DNA of 64,000 bases from Gemmatimonadota bacterium (GCA_016194585.1 JACQBG010000005.1:1-64000), one strand, 5' to 3'; positions 36,052-44,783 are shown, counted from the stretch's first letter. Notes: a model not told the origin generated them from the sequence alone. A program made the numbers and translations.

Positions 36052-38154
36052 CTAGTCACCGGCGATGACCCGGATCGTCTTGCGATCCTCGGACATCGTC
36101 GTGACGCGGGCCGTGAGCCCGGATCCCTTGCCGAACAGGAAGTTCAGGAGGAACTGGTCGCTCTTCCGGTACAGCAACCTGGCCGTCACCTGCAGCTCGG
36201 TCACGCGCTCGCGCGGCACGCGCACGGCGGCGCGCCGGTTGAGCGGTGACGTCGTATCGCCCGGGTTCCGGATCATCACATCCGTCGGCTTCGTGAGCGC
36301 CGTCGACGGGCAGATGAACGAGAACTCTTCCTTGTCGGAGAAGCCGGGGAAGATCGACCGCCGGTAGCGCACCCCCACCATCTCCCACAGGTTGTGCCGG
36401 TCGATGACATTGCCGTTCTGGTCCACCGGTTCCGCCTTCAGCATGAACGCACCGGGCGCGATGAAGTTGGCGCTGTCGCGCTGCCCTTCGCGGAACAGCA
36501 CGTTCCCGTGCTGGTCGGTGACGTCGATCTCGACCCACGCCTGGATGATGTCGAGCGGCCCCGTCGGGAAATCGTGCCCGACCTTGTTGTTCGTGAGTAT
36601 CGCCTCGATCGTGACCGGCTCGCCCGGCCTCACCACGTCGGGCGACACGATGGTCACCGGCACGGCGGCGCCGGTGCGCCACTTGTCGGCGATCTCCGGC
36701 ACGGCGATCTCGCCCCGCAACCAGCGTTCCGTCAGTCGCACGTGTTCCTCGGCGCCGGGAAGCTTGAGCACGCTCGGCATCCATTGGTTCGCCGCCAGAA
36801 AGCGATGACTCCGGTGCTTACCGTCCGTCGGCGTGCGGTTGTAGTCGAGATCGTCGCCGTTCGCCGGGTCGTACGTCGAATCGAGCGGCATGTGGCACTC
36901 GCGGCACTCGATCGACCGCGTCGCGTCCCCGGGATGGTTCCAACGGCTCTTGCGCCAGTTGTCGAACTGGTTCTGCAGCTGCACCCACCCGACCTTGTTG
37001 ATCTCCTTGTCGATGAATTGCTTGTGGCACGCCGCGCAGAACTCGGGACTCTTGAAGAGCTTGTGCTGCAGCGACGCGACGTGATGCCGCGGGTAGGCAC
37101 GGATCAGGAAATCGCGCACGCGTCGCGGCAGCCCGACGGTGTCGGCGAGTTCGTACATGTAGCGGCCCGGCTGCGTCATGACGTAGGCCGCGTTCCCCTT
37201 CACGTCGGTCTCCTTGATGGCGTGGCAGGCCACGCACGAGATCCCCTCCTGGAAACCGGAGAGGTTCGTGAGATCCTTCACGCCGATGTTCTTCGTGCCT
37301 GAGAAGAGCGAGATCGGGTCGTGACACCCGCCGCAGTAGCGCGTCGATTCCGAGCCGTTCTGCTCGGCCATCACCGACTGCACTTTCTGGAACGCGGCGT
37401 CCATCGCCGAGTAGCGGTGCGCACTCACGTTCCATTCGCGGTAGATGCGCTCGTGGCATCCGCCGTTGCCGCAACTCGCCGAGCCGCTCAATGAACGGCT
37501 GTCGTACGCCCCGCCGCTCGCCGTCCGGGCAAGGCTCGGCGAGAACGTCCGATCCTTGCCGTAGACGTAACTGTAGTCCGCCGGCAGCACATTCCGAAGC
37601 CGGACCGGCCGGTACGCCAGCGCCAGGACCAGCACCAGCGCGAACGCCGCCGCGGCGATTCCAAGCGTGCGGCGGACGAACGCCCGCAACGCCTCGTACG
37701 GTACGGTGCCACGCCCCGCGCTGGCGACGCGACGCGCCAGCCCCACCACGTGCGGCAGCGCGGCGCCGACCAGCGCCACCGTCGAGAGGAGGTGTACCAC
37801 GTCCCAGGCGCGCGAGATGTGCGTCGCCGCCAATGCCTCGACCGTGAGCGCGACGCCCGACACGGTGAGCAGCGACGTCGCCAGCATGGCGAAGTAACCG
37901 GTGAGCACCACCGACGACAGCCGCAGCGCCCGGTACTGTCGCCAATGCCGCCATTGGTACGCTGCCAGCGGAGCGATCAGGATCAGCCCGCCGACGGTGT
38001 GCAGTAGCACCATCACCTGGTTCGGCACGCTGAACGGCAGCAGGTAATTCGCCACGCCAGTGAGCGTCTCGAACAGGAGCAGACCCGTCACGGCGTGCAA
38101 TAGGGGTCGCGCCCACTCGTGCGTCCTCGAAGAGGAGTGGTTCGGCGGGGTCAT
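36052..38154 (-). CDS. Membrane cytochrome b-like/pentahaem cytochrome c fusion
   Basis: The ATG at 38154 gives 700 aa; TTG 38217 and ATG 38193 are alternatives. Five hydrophobic helices lie within residues 12-175, with histidines in helices 1, 2 and 4 ('LLHAVTG', 'LLHTVGG', 'VVHLLST'), suggesting a b-type dihaem membrane domain. The exported part has four CXXCH haem motifs at about 274, 307, 373 and 417, and one CX4CH ('CGNGGCH') at 228. A beta-rich C-terminal domain from about 480 ('NNKVGHDFPTGPLD') is typical of multihaem cytochromes. It could pass electrons from the quinone pool outward. Haem attachment at CX4CH is uncertain. Confidence 0.87.
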   Translation of the reverse strand: MTPPNHSSSRTHEWARPLLHAVTGLLLFETLTGVANYLLPFSVPNQVMVLLHTVGGLILIAPLAAYQWRHWRQYRALRLSSVVLTGYFAMLATSLLTVSGVALTVEALAATHISRAWDVVHLLSTVALVGAALPHVVGLARRVASAGRGTVPYEALRAFVRRTLGIAAAAFALVLVLALAYRPVRLRNVLPADYSYVYGKDRTFSPSLARTASGGAYDSRSLSGSASCGNGGCHERIYREWNVSAHRYSAMDAAFQKVQSVMAEQNGSESTRYCGGCHDPISLFSGTKNIGVKDLTNLSGFQEGISCVACHAIKETDVKGNAAYVMTQPGRYMYELADTVGLPRRVRDFLIRAYPRHHVASLQHKLFKSPEFCAACHKQFIDKEINKVGWVQLQNQFDNWRKSRWNHPGDATRSIECRECHMPLDSTYDPANGDDLDYNRTPTDGKHRSHRFLAANQWMPSVLKLPGAEEHVRLTERWLRGEIAVPEIADKWRTGAAVPVTIVSPDVVRPGEPVTIEAILTNNKVGHDFPTGPLDIIQAWVEIDVTDQHGNVLFREGQRDSANFIAPGAFMLKAEPVDQNGNVIDRHNLWEMVGVRYRRSIFPGFSDKEEFSFICPSTALTKPTDVMIRNPGDTTSPLNRRAAVRVPRERVTELQVTARLLYRKSDQFLLNFLFGKGSGLTARVTTMSEDRKTIRVIAGD

Positions 38155-38276
38155 GTCCGGAGCGGCGTGGAGGGAGGCCTTTGAGGGCGACATCGCCGAT
38201 TCGTGCAACGCGCCCAACAGCGCCCGCCGTCACATGGCGACGTGACGGCGTTCGCCCAGCAGATCGAATGAGACAT

Positions 38277-38299
38277 AACCTGTCGATCTCGCACAGGTT
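38277..38299. promoter_or_regulatory. Candidate operator: inverted repeat upstream of the cytochrome operon
   Basis: AACCTGT (38277-38283) and ACAGGTT (38293-38299) form a perfect 7-base inverted repeat with a 9-base spacer. It lies about 120 bases upstream of the cytochrome start, in the 225-base gap before the ypdA gene end. The size and symmetry fit a dimeric repressor or activator site. I cannot place a -10/-35 pair with confidence. Confidence 0.4.
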
Positions 38300-38379
38300 G
38301 TCGGGCAAAGTCGTCGGACACGCAGGGGTTTCCCTGACCGCGGTGGCGCGCCGTCGAACCGCGCCCGAGGCCGACGCCT

Positions 38380-39381
38380 TCAGGCCATTCGCGTGGCCGC
38401 GTCCGTGAGCGCGCGCGCGATGAGCTCACCGTGGTCTCGCCCGTTCTCGATGAAGATCTTGTTGGCGTCGAGACCGCTCGCCAGCACCCCCGCGATGAAG
38501 ACTCCCCGCCGCGGCGTCTCCATCGTCGACGGGTCATGCGCCGGCACGCCGGTCGCCGCGTCGACGCGGATCCCGAGCGAGTCCAGCAACTCCGGCCGCG
38601 GCGTGTACCCCGTCATCAGATACACATGCTGGGCGCCGACGCGCTCCTCTCCCCGGGCGGTGTTGAGCAGCACGCTGTCGGGTTCGATGGCCTTCACGCG
38701 CGCGTGCCATCGCACGGCGATCTCGCCGGCCGCCACGCGCGCCTCGAAGTCGGGGAGCACCCAAGGCTTGATGTTCTTGTCGAACGTCGGGCCGAAGTGC
38801 ACCATCGTGACCTTCGCGCCGGCGCGGCAGAGGTCGAGCGACGTCTCCACAGCGGAGTTGCCACCTCCCACCACGAGCGCCGTGCGCTGGAACGCCTCGT
38901 GCCCTTCATGGAAGAAGTGCGTGACGTGCGGCAGCCCCTCCCCCGGCACGCCGAGGCGGTTGGGGGTTCCGAAGTAGCCGGTCGCGAACACCACCGCTTG
39001 CGCCCGCCGCTCGATGGGCTCGAGCCCGCGCGGCTTCGAGTGCACCACGAACCAGTCGTCCTCCGGCACCACGCGGTCGACGAGTTCGTACTGCCGCACG
39101 GTGAGCGCGTGCTCGACGACGACGCGCCGGTAGTACGCCAGCGCCTCCTGCCGCGTCGGCTTCGCGCCGGCGACGGGGAACGGCACGCCGCCGATCGCGA
39201 TCTTCTCCGCCGTCGAGAAGAACGTCATGTACGTGGGATAGCGCGCGATCGAGCTCACCACGCTGTCCTTCTCGATGACGATCGCGTCGAGCCCGGCGCG
39301 GCCGAGCGCCACGGCCGCGGCGAGTCCGCAGGGTCCGGCGCCGATGACGACGACCGGCAGCCGGCGTCCGGCCTCGCTCAC
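38380..39381 (-). CDS. ypdA: YpdA-family bacillithiol-system flavin reductase
   Basis: Starting at GTG 39381, which overlaps the purA stop in a GTGA junction, this encodes 333 aa. It is a thioredoxin-reductase-like flavoprotein: FAD motif 'VVIGAGPCGLAAAVALGRAG', the family's 'SSIARYPTYMTFFSTAEKIAIGGVPF', an NADPH-binding 'ALVVGGGNSAVET', and C-terminal 'MTGYTPRPELLDSLGI'. No CxxC redox pair is seen, as expected for YpdA. YpdA enzymes reduce bacillithiol disulfide with NADPH in the cytosol. Its presence implies that the organism makes bacillithiol, though the bsh genes are not in this window. Confidence 0.9.
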   Translation of the reverse strand: MSEAGRRLPVVVIGAGPCGLAAAVALGRAGLDAIVIEKDSVVSSIARYPTYMTFFSTAEKIAIGGVPFPVAGAKPTRQEALAYYRRVVVEHALTVRQYELVDRVVPEDDWFVVHSKPRGLEPIERRAQAVVFATGYFGTPNRLGVPGEGLPHVTHFFHEGHEAFQRTALVVGGGNSAVETSLDLCRAGAKVTMVHFGPTFDKNIKPWVLPDFEARVAAGEIAVRWHARVKAIEPDSVLLNTARGEERVGAQHVYLMTGYTPRPELLDSLGIRVDAATGVPAHDPSTMETPRRGVFIAGVLASGLDANKIFIENGRDHGELIARALTDAATRMA

Positions 39382-40661
39382 GCCGTCTCGAGGATCTGGT
39401 CGCGCCGCGTCCCCACCGACACGTACCGCGCGCGGCACTCCACCAGTTCCTGGATGCGGTCGAGGTACACCCGCGCCTTGGCCGGCAACTCCTCGAGCTT
39501 GCGCGCCCCCGACGTCGGCGACTGCCACCCCTCGAACCACTCGTACCGCGGCTTGATCTGGTCGAGGTCGGCGATGTCGCCGGGGAACTCCTCCATCACC
39601 TCGCCGCCGACCTCGTAGCCCGTGCACAGCCCGACGCGCTCCAGCGTGTCGAGCACGTCGAGCTTCGTGATCGCGAGCGCCGAGAGACCGTTCACGCGCA
39701 CGGCGTACCGCACGACGACGGCGTCGAACCACCCGCACCGCCGTGGCCGGCCGGTGACCGCGCCGAACTCGTTGCCGAGCGTGCGCACCCGCTCGCTCAT
39801 CGCCTCGTCGAACTCCGTCGGGAGCGGACCGCTCCCGACGCGCGTCGTGTACGCCTTCACCACGCCGAGCGCGGCGTCGATGCTGCGCGGGCCGATGCCG
39901 ACCCCCGTGCTCGCGCCGCCCGCCGTCGTGTTGCTCGACGTCACGAACGGGTACGTGCCGTGGTCGACGTCGAGCAGCGACCCCTGCGCCCCCTCGAGCA
40001 GCACGGCCGCGCCGCGCTTGATGGCGCGGTGCACGGCGAGCCCCACGTCCTCGGCGATCCCCAGCAGCCGCGGCGCGACCCCCGACATCTCGGTGATCGA
40101 GAACTCGACGTCGGCGCGCTTCGACGAGCCGAACGCGGCGAGCTGCCGGTTCGCGTGCTCGCACCCGCGCTCGACCAGCGCCCGCAGCCGCTCGGGATGC
40201 CGCAGGTCGAGCACCCGCACGCCGCGGCGCGCGATCTTGTCCTCGTACGCGGGCCCGATGCCGCGCCCCGTCGTGCCGATCGCCTTGCTCGCCGCGCTCT
40301 CCTTGTCGACGAGCTTGTGGTACGGCATCACGATGTGCGTGCGGTCGCTCACGTAGAGCCGCCCCTGCACGTCCACGCCGCTCGCCACCATGTCGTCGAC
40401 CTCGGCGAACATCGTCTCGGGATCGAGCACCACGCCGTTCCCGATCGCGCACCGCACGCCGGGGTGGAGGATGCCGCTCGGCAGCTGGCGGAGCACGACG
40501 GAACGGTCGCCCACGTGCACCGTGTGGCCGGCGTTGGCGCCCCCCTGGTAGCGCACCACCCAGTCGGCGCGCTCGGCGAGGACGTCGACGAGTTTCCCCT
40601 TCCCTTCGTCGCCCCACTGGGCGCCGACGACGACGAGCGTGCGGATCTTGGAATCGAACAT
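39378..40661 (-). CDS. purA: Adenylosuccinate synthetase
   Basis: The start is placed at ATG 40661 (427 aa), the usual family position just before 'VVVGAQWGDEGKGKLVDVLAE' with its P-loop. Other hallmarks are 'GGANAGHTVHVGD', 'GTTGRGIGPAYEDK', 'LLEGAQGSLLDVDHGTYPFVTSSN' and 'GRPRRCGWFDAV'. It converts IMP and aspartate to adenylosuccinate using GTP, the first committed step to AMP. It overlaps ypdA by 4 bases. An upstream frame extension to 40706 is not conserved in character. Confidence 0.97.
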   Translation of the reverse strand: MFDSKIRTLVVVGAQWGDEGKGKLVDVLAERADWVVRYQGGANAGHTVHVGDRSVVLRQLPSGILHPGVRCAIGNGVVLDPETMFAEVDDMVASGVDVQGRLYVSDRTHIVMPYHKLVDKESAASKAIGTTGRGIGPAYEDKIARRGVRVLDLRHPERLRALVERGCEHANRQLAAFGSSKRADVEFSITEMSGVAPRLLGIAEDVGLAVHRAIKRGAAVLLEGAQGSLLDVDHGTYPFVTSSNTTAGGASTGVGIGPRSIDAALGVVKAYTTRVGSGPLPTEFDEAMSERVRTLGNEFGAVTGRPRRCGWFDAVVVRYAVRVNGLSALAITKLDVLDTLERVGLCTGYEVGGEVMEEFPGDIADLDQIKPRYEWFEGWQSPTSGARKLEELPAKARVYLDRIQELVECRARYVSVGTRRDQILETA

Positions 40662-40703
40662 GTGGAATGGCAGCGAGTAGGCCGCGCGGAGGTGCCCGGC
40701 GGG

Positions 40704-40740
40704 CACAAAAAAACGCCCCGGCGCGGTTCCCCGGGGCGTT
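40704..40740 (-). terminator. Rho-independent terminator downstream of dapA
   Basis: On the minus strand, a perfect 10-base stem (40740-40731 with 40721-40712), 9-base loop, is followed directly by a run of seven or more T (40713-40707). It lies 74 bases after the dapA-like stop and 43 bases before the purA start, separating the two transcription units. Confidence 0.92.
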
Positions 40741-40813
40741 GACGAAATCTAGGCCGCGGCGCGGTGAACGCAACGCGCGCCGCGGGCGGGGCGTGCCCCG
40801 CCCGCCCGGTCGG

Positions 40814-41713
40814 TTACGACGTGACCTTCACCCCCGCCGTGTGCAGCGCGTCGCGCACTCGCGCCACGCCGGCCGCGTCGAGCGGCTGCAGCGGACTCCG
40901 CACGGGGCCGCCGCGGAGCCCGACGGCGTCCATCGCCGCCTTCACGCCGGCCGGTCCGAACTCGCCGACGATCGTCGCGTTGGCGGCTTTCAGCGGCTCC
41001 TGAAGGGCATGCGCCTCAGCCAGGTCCCCGCGCCGGAATGCGTCGTGGATCGCCACGCACTCGCGCCCCGCGAACAGCGAGAGTCCGAGGATCCCCGCCT
41101 TGGCGCCGCGCTCGAGCGCCGTCGACAGCTGCCCGCCATTCCCGGTGATCACCGTGAACGTGTCGCTCCGCGACTGCAGGTAGCCGCCGAACAGCTCGAG
41201 GTCGCCCGAGCTGTCCTTGATGCCGACGATGTTGCCGTGCCGCGACAGCTCCGCCACGAGTTCCGGCGGGAGCTTGAAGTGCATGTACTTGGGGATGTTG
41301 TACAGCACCACCGGCAGCGCGCTCGCGTCGGCGACGCGCAGATAGTGCGCCTTGAGCGCGGCCGGCGTCATCGCGTTCGAGTAGTAGTGCGGCGCGACGA
41401 CGAGCACGGCGTCGGCGCCACCGACCTTCGCGTCGGCCGCGCGCTGGATGGTGAGTCGCGTCGACTCCCCGCCGATCCCCATGAGCACGAGGCGCCCGGC
41501 CGGCGTCTCGGCCCGCGCCGCGTCGAGCGCGGCGCGCCGCTCGTCCTCGCCGAGCAGCGCGGCCTCCCCCGTGGAGCCGCAGACCACCACGCCGGCGAGC
41601 CCCGCCGCCATGTGGCCGCGCACGTTGAACCGGAACGCGTCGAGGTCGAGATCCTCGGAGCCGCGTACGAACGTCGTGATGACGGGTCCGAAGACCCCGT
41701 GTATCGAGAGCAT
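40814..41713 (-). CDS. dapA: 4-hydroxy-tetrahydrodipicolinate synthase family protein
   Basis: The ATG at 41713 gives 299 aa beginning 'MLSIHGVFGPVITTF'. The DHDPS/N-acetylneuraminate-lyase barrel is clear: 'GVVVCGSTGEAALLGEDER' near residue 45-62, the active-site Tyr in 'YNIPKY' (about 138) and the Schiff-base lysine Lys166 in 'GIKDSSGD'. It probably condenses pyruvate with aspartate semialdehyde for lysine and cell-wall synthesis, but the superfamily also includes other aldolases. A strong terminator follows. Confidence 0.87.
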   Translation of the reverse strand: MLSIHGVFGPVITTFVRGSEDLDLDAFRFNVRGHMAAGLAGVVVCGSTGEAALLGEDERRAALDAARAETPAGRLVLMGIGGESTRLTIQRAADAKVGGADAVLVVAPHYYSNAMTPAALKAHYLRVADASALPVVLYNIPKYMHFKLPPELVAELSRHGNIVGIKDSSGDLELFGGYLQSRSDTFTVITGNGGQLSTALERGAKAGILGLSLFAGRECVAIHDAFRRGDLAEAHALQEPLKAANATIVGEFGPAGVKAAMDAVGLRGGPVRSPLQPLDAAGVARVRDALHTAGVKVTS

Positions 41714-41773
41714 GGGAGTGCGGATGTCGGAGTGGATGGCCTCGGCGCGCACGCCTCGCGCGCCGCCCGGCCC

Positions 41774-41854
41774 TTACGGCTTGCCGCCGAGGAAATCGAA
41801 CGAGCTCGTCACGCCGCCGAGCGTCGTCGTGTCGTCGGGTTTCGGCGCCTCGGG
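41774..41854 (-). other. In-frame coding-like tail beyond the pilT stop codon
   Basis: Directly after the TAG of the pilT-like gene, the same frame continues for 26 sense codons ('PEAPKPDDTTTL', 'GGVTSSFDFLGGKP') to a TAA. Its composition is protein-like. It could be the former C-terminus of the ATPase cut off by a nonsense mutation. Chance is possible over such a short length. Confidence 0.4.
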
Positions 41855-42955
41855 CTAGTCCTTCACCGCCTTGCGCTTGAGGGTCGACCGCCGGCGGAAC
41901 GTCTTGAGCTTCAGTTCGAAGTCGCTCGGCTTCGTCGAGGCGGCGATCGCCACGTCGAAGTCGACGATGTCGGCCTGCACCAGGTCGGCGAGGTGCTGGT
42001 CGAACGTCTGCATGCCGTACTGCTCGCGCCCGTCGGCGATGTAGTCGCGGATCTCCCCCACGCGGTCCTTGTCGAGCATGAGGTCGCGGATCGTCGGCGT
42101 GACGATCATCACCTCGAGCGCCGCGACGCGGCCGTGCCCGTCCTTCTTGGGGAGCAGGCGCTGGCTCACCACGGCGCTCAGCGATTCGGCGAGCCGCACG
42201 CGCACCACGTCCTGCTCCTCGGGCGGGAACATCGCGAGGATGCGCAGCACGGTGCTCTGCGCGTCGGGCGTGTGCAGCGTCGAGATGAGCAGGTGCCCCG
42301 TCTCGGCCGCTTTCATCGCCGTGTCGATCGTCTCGGCGTCGCGCATCTCGCCGATGAGGATGACGTCGGGATCCTGCCGCAGCGCGGCGCGCAGCCCCAT
42401 CCGGAAGTTCTCGGTGTCGACCCCGATCTCGCGCTGCGTCACGGAGCATTGGATGTCGCGATGCAGGAACTCCAGCGGGTTCTCGAGCGTGAGGATGTGC
42501 TTGTGCTTGGTGGCGTTGATGTGGTTGATGAGCGCCGCCATCGTGCTCGACTTGCCCGACCCCGTCACCCCCGTCACGAGCACCATGCCGCGCTCGGTGT
42601 CGGCGATGGTGTGCAGCACCGGCGGCAACGACAGCTTCTCGAACGTCGGCACCTCGAACGGGATCACCCGCATCACGATCATGAAGCTCGACCGCTGCCG
42701 CAGGATGTTCACGCGGAACCGCCCGATCCCCGGGGCGCCCCACGAGCAGTCGTAGTCCTGGATCTTGTCGATGCGCGCCCGGTCCTCGTCGTTCGGGATG
42801 AGGCGCAGGGCGATCGATTTCGTCTGCTCCGGCGTCAGCGCCTGCTTGGTGAGCGGCACCAGCTTGCCGTCGATGCGCGCGCGGAAGACGTCCCCCGCCT
42901 TGATGTGAAGGTCGCTCGCCCCGCGATCGACTGCTGCCTTGATGATCTTTTCCAT
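41855..42955 (-). CDS. pilT: PilT/PilU-type type IV pilus retraction ATPase
   Basis: The 366-aa hexameric secretion-ATPase-family protein has an N-terminal PAS-like region ('ASDLHIKAGD'), Walker A 'GVTGSGKSSTMAALI', an Asp-box-like 'TLENPLEFLH', Walker B 'VILIGEMRD' and the His-box 'GHLLISTLHTPDA'. The C-terminal 'YGMQTFDQHLADL' is closer to PilU/PilT2 than to the PilT motif AIRNLIRE, so either name may apply. It would power pilus retraction at the inner membrane; no other pilus gene is in the window. Confidence 0.92.
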   Translation of the reverse strand: MEKIIKAAVDRGASDLHIKAGDVFRARIDGKLVPLTKQALTPEQTKSIALRLIPNDEDRARIDKIQDYDCSWGAPGIGRFRVNILRQRSSFMIVMRVIPFEVPTFEKLSLPPVLHTIADTERGMVLVTGVTGSGKSSTMAALINHINATKHKHILTLENPLEFLHRDIQCSVTQREIGVDTENFRMGLRAALRQDPDVILIGEMRDAETIDTAMKAAETGHLLISTLHTPDAQSTVLRILAMFPPEEQDVVRVRLAESLSAVVSQRLLPKKDGHGRVAALEVMIVTPTIRDLMLDKDRVGEIRDYIADGREQYGMQTFDQHLADLVQADIVDFDVAIAASTKPSDFELKLKTFRRRSTLKRKAVKD

Positions 42956-43050
42956 TCAATACCCGACGTGGATGCGGGGTGCGGACGACATCCGGGGAAG
43001 GTGCCACATCGGCCCACCCCGCGCCAGCGGTCTCCCGAGGGACGAACGGT

Positions 43051-43749
43051 TCAATCGAGGTACACGCCGAGCACGTCCTCGCGCTCGAGCAGGGCCTCTC
43101 GAGCGACCGCGAACTGCCGCGCCGGGCCGCGCAGCCGCACTTCGAACACGCGGTCGTTCCGGTGGTCGTACATCGCTGCCTCCACGATGACGATCCCTTC
43201 GGCCCGCATCGTCTCCTCCAGGGCGTCGCGCGTCACGCCCTTCTTCACGCGGATGCTCGCCGAGATCGACCGGTGGGCCCTCAGCAGGCCGTGCTCCAGG
43301 CGCCCGAGCCCCATCAGCACCACCATCACCATCGCCGTCGTGCCGAGCGCCTCGATGTAGAACCCGGAACCTGTCGCCAGGCCGATCATCGCCACCGCCC
43401 AGATCGTCGCCGCCGAAGTGAGTCCGGTGATCGTGCCCCGCGACTGCATGATCGTTCCCGCGCCGATGAAGCCGATGCCGGTCACGACCTGCGCCGCGAT
43501 GCGCCCGGGGTCGCCGAGCCGCGTGCCCGAGAACGAGTCGCCGAGGTGCATCGAGACATCCATCGCCAGCGCCGAGCCGAGGCAGATGAGGATGTTCGTG
43601 CGCAGCCCCGCGGGCTTCCCCGCGATCTGCCGCTCGAAGCCGATCGCGCCGCCGCAGAGCACGGCGAGCAGCAGCTTCAGCGCCAGGTCGAGGCGGAAGA
43701 CCGAGATCATCGTGTCCAGCGTCGGCACCTGCATCGGAGCGATCAACAC
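43051..43749 (-). CDS. MgtC/SapB-family membrane protein
   Basis: The 232-aa protein (alternative starts at Met6 or Met14) has the MgtC signature 'LLLAVLCGGAIGFERQIAGKPAGLRTNILICLGSAL', with about four helices up to residue 150, including 'VVTGIGFIGAGTIMQSRGTITGLTSAATIW'. A C-terminal ACT-like cytoplasmic domain follows. Family members modulate membrane potential or ATP synthase under magnesium limitation in some pathogens; the role in free-living bacteria is unclear. The gene follows trpS by 22 bases. Confidence 0.93.
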   Translation of the reverse strand: MLIAPMQVPTLDTMISVFRLDLALKLLLAVLCGGAIGFERQIAGKPAGLRTNILICLGSALAMDVSMHLGDSFSGTRLGDPGRIAAQVVTGIGFIGAGTIMQSRGTITGLTSAATIWAVAMIGLATGSGFYIEALGTTAMVMVVLMGLGRLEHGLLRAHRSISASIRVKKGVTRDALEETMRAEGIVIVEAAMYDHRNDRVFEVRLRGPARQFAVAREALLEREDVLGVYLD

Positions 43750-43771
43750 GGCGATCCTCCCGGAACCCGGT

Positions 43772-44761
43772 TCAGGCCAGCGGCAGTCCCATCTTCTCCT
43801 TCACGTCGGCGATCGTGCGCGACGCCACGACGCGCGCCTTCGCCGCGCCGGCCTGGAGCACATCCTGCACCAACGCCGGGTCGGCCTGCAGCGCCACCGC
43901 CCGCTCCCTGATCGGGGTGAGCTCCGCGACCATGTGCTGGTGCAGCACCTTCTTGCAGTCGATGCACCCCCACTTCGCGCCCCGGCAGTTCACTTCCACC
44001 TCGGCCACCGTCTCCGCCGGCGAGAACGCCCGGTGCAGCTGGTAGATGGTGTTGCACCGCTCGGGCTCGCCGGCGTCGGTCTTCCGTTGCCGCGCCGGAT
44101 CGGTCACCGCGGGACGCAACTTGTCCCAGATCTGTTCCGGCGTCTCCAGCAACCCGACGGTGTTGCCGATCGACTTCGACATCTTGGCCTGCCCGTCGAG
44201 CCCCACGATGCGGCGCGTCGGCGTGAGTCGCGGTTGGGGCTCCGGAAAATAGGGCGCGCCGCTCGAGAAGCGCGCGTTCCAGTTCCGCGCCACCACGCGC
44301 GACAGCTCGAGGTGCTGCACCTGGTCCTCGCCCACCGGCACGACGTCGGCGCGATACAGGAGGATGTCGGCGGCCTGCAGCACCGGATAATTCAGGAGCC
44401 CGGCCATCACCTGCTCCTGGCGGCTCGCCTTGTCCTTGTATTGCGTCTGGCGCTCGAGCTCGCCGAGCGGCGTGAGCGTGTTGAAGATCCATGCCAGCTC
44501 GGTGTGCTCCGGCACCTGCGACTGCACGAAGATCGTGCACACCGCCGGGTCGAGCCCCGCGGCAAGCAGTCCCACGGCCATCTCGTGGGTGCGGCGCACG
44601 AGATCGGCCGGTTCGTAGCTCCCGATGATGGCGTGGTAGTTCACCACGCAGAAGAACGACTCGAACTGGTGCTGCAAAGCGGCCCAGTTCTTGACCGCAC
44701 CGAGGTAATTTCCGATGTGGAGTTCGCCCGACGGTTGGATGCCGCTGAAGATCCGAGACAT
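43772..44761 (-). CDS. trpS: Tryptophanyl-tRNA synthetase
   Basis: The ATG at 44761 gives 329 aa beginning 'MSRIFSGIQPSGELHIGNYLGA', with the class I HIGH-like motif 'HIGN'. Further on are 'NYPVLQAADILLYRADVVPVGEDQVQHLEL' and the KMSKS loop 'KMSKSIGNT' near residue 200. A cysteine pair in 'GCIDCK' is near 284. It charges tRNA-Trp. The long frame upstream of this start runs over the divergent suhB gene and is not coding. Start codons of trpS and suhB are only 22 bases apart. Confidence 0.96.
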   Translation of the reverse strand: MSRIFSGIQPSGELHIGNYLGAVKNWAALQHQFESFFCVVNYHAIIGSYEPADLVRRTHEMAVGLLAAGLDPAVCTIFVQSQVPEHTELAWIFNTLTPLGELERQTQYKDKASRQEQVMAGLLNYPVLQAADILLYRADVVPVGEDQVQHLELSRVVARNWNARFSSGAPYFPEPQPRLTPTRRIVGLDGQAKMSKSIGNTVGLLETPEQIWDKLRPAVTDPARQRKTDAGEPERCNTIYQLHRAFSPAETVAEVEVNCRGAKWGCIDCKKVLHQHMVAELTPIRERAVALQADPALVQDVLQAGAAKARVVASRTIADVKEKMGLPLA

Positions 44762-44783
44762 CCCTAAACTTAGGCACCGCGAA

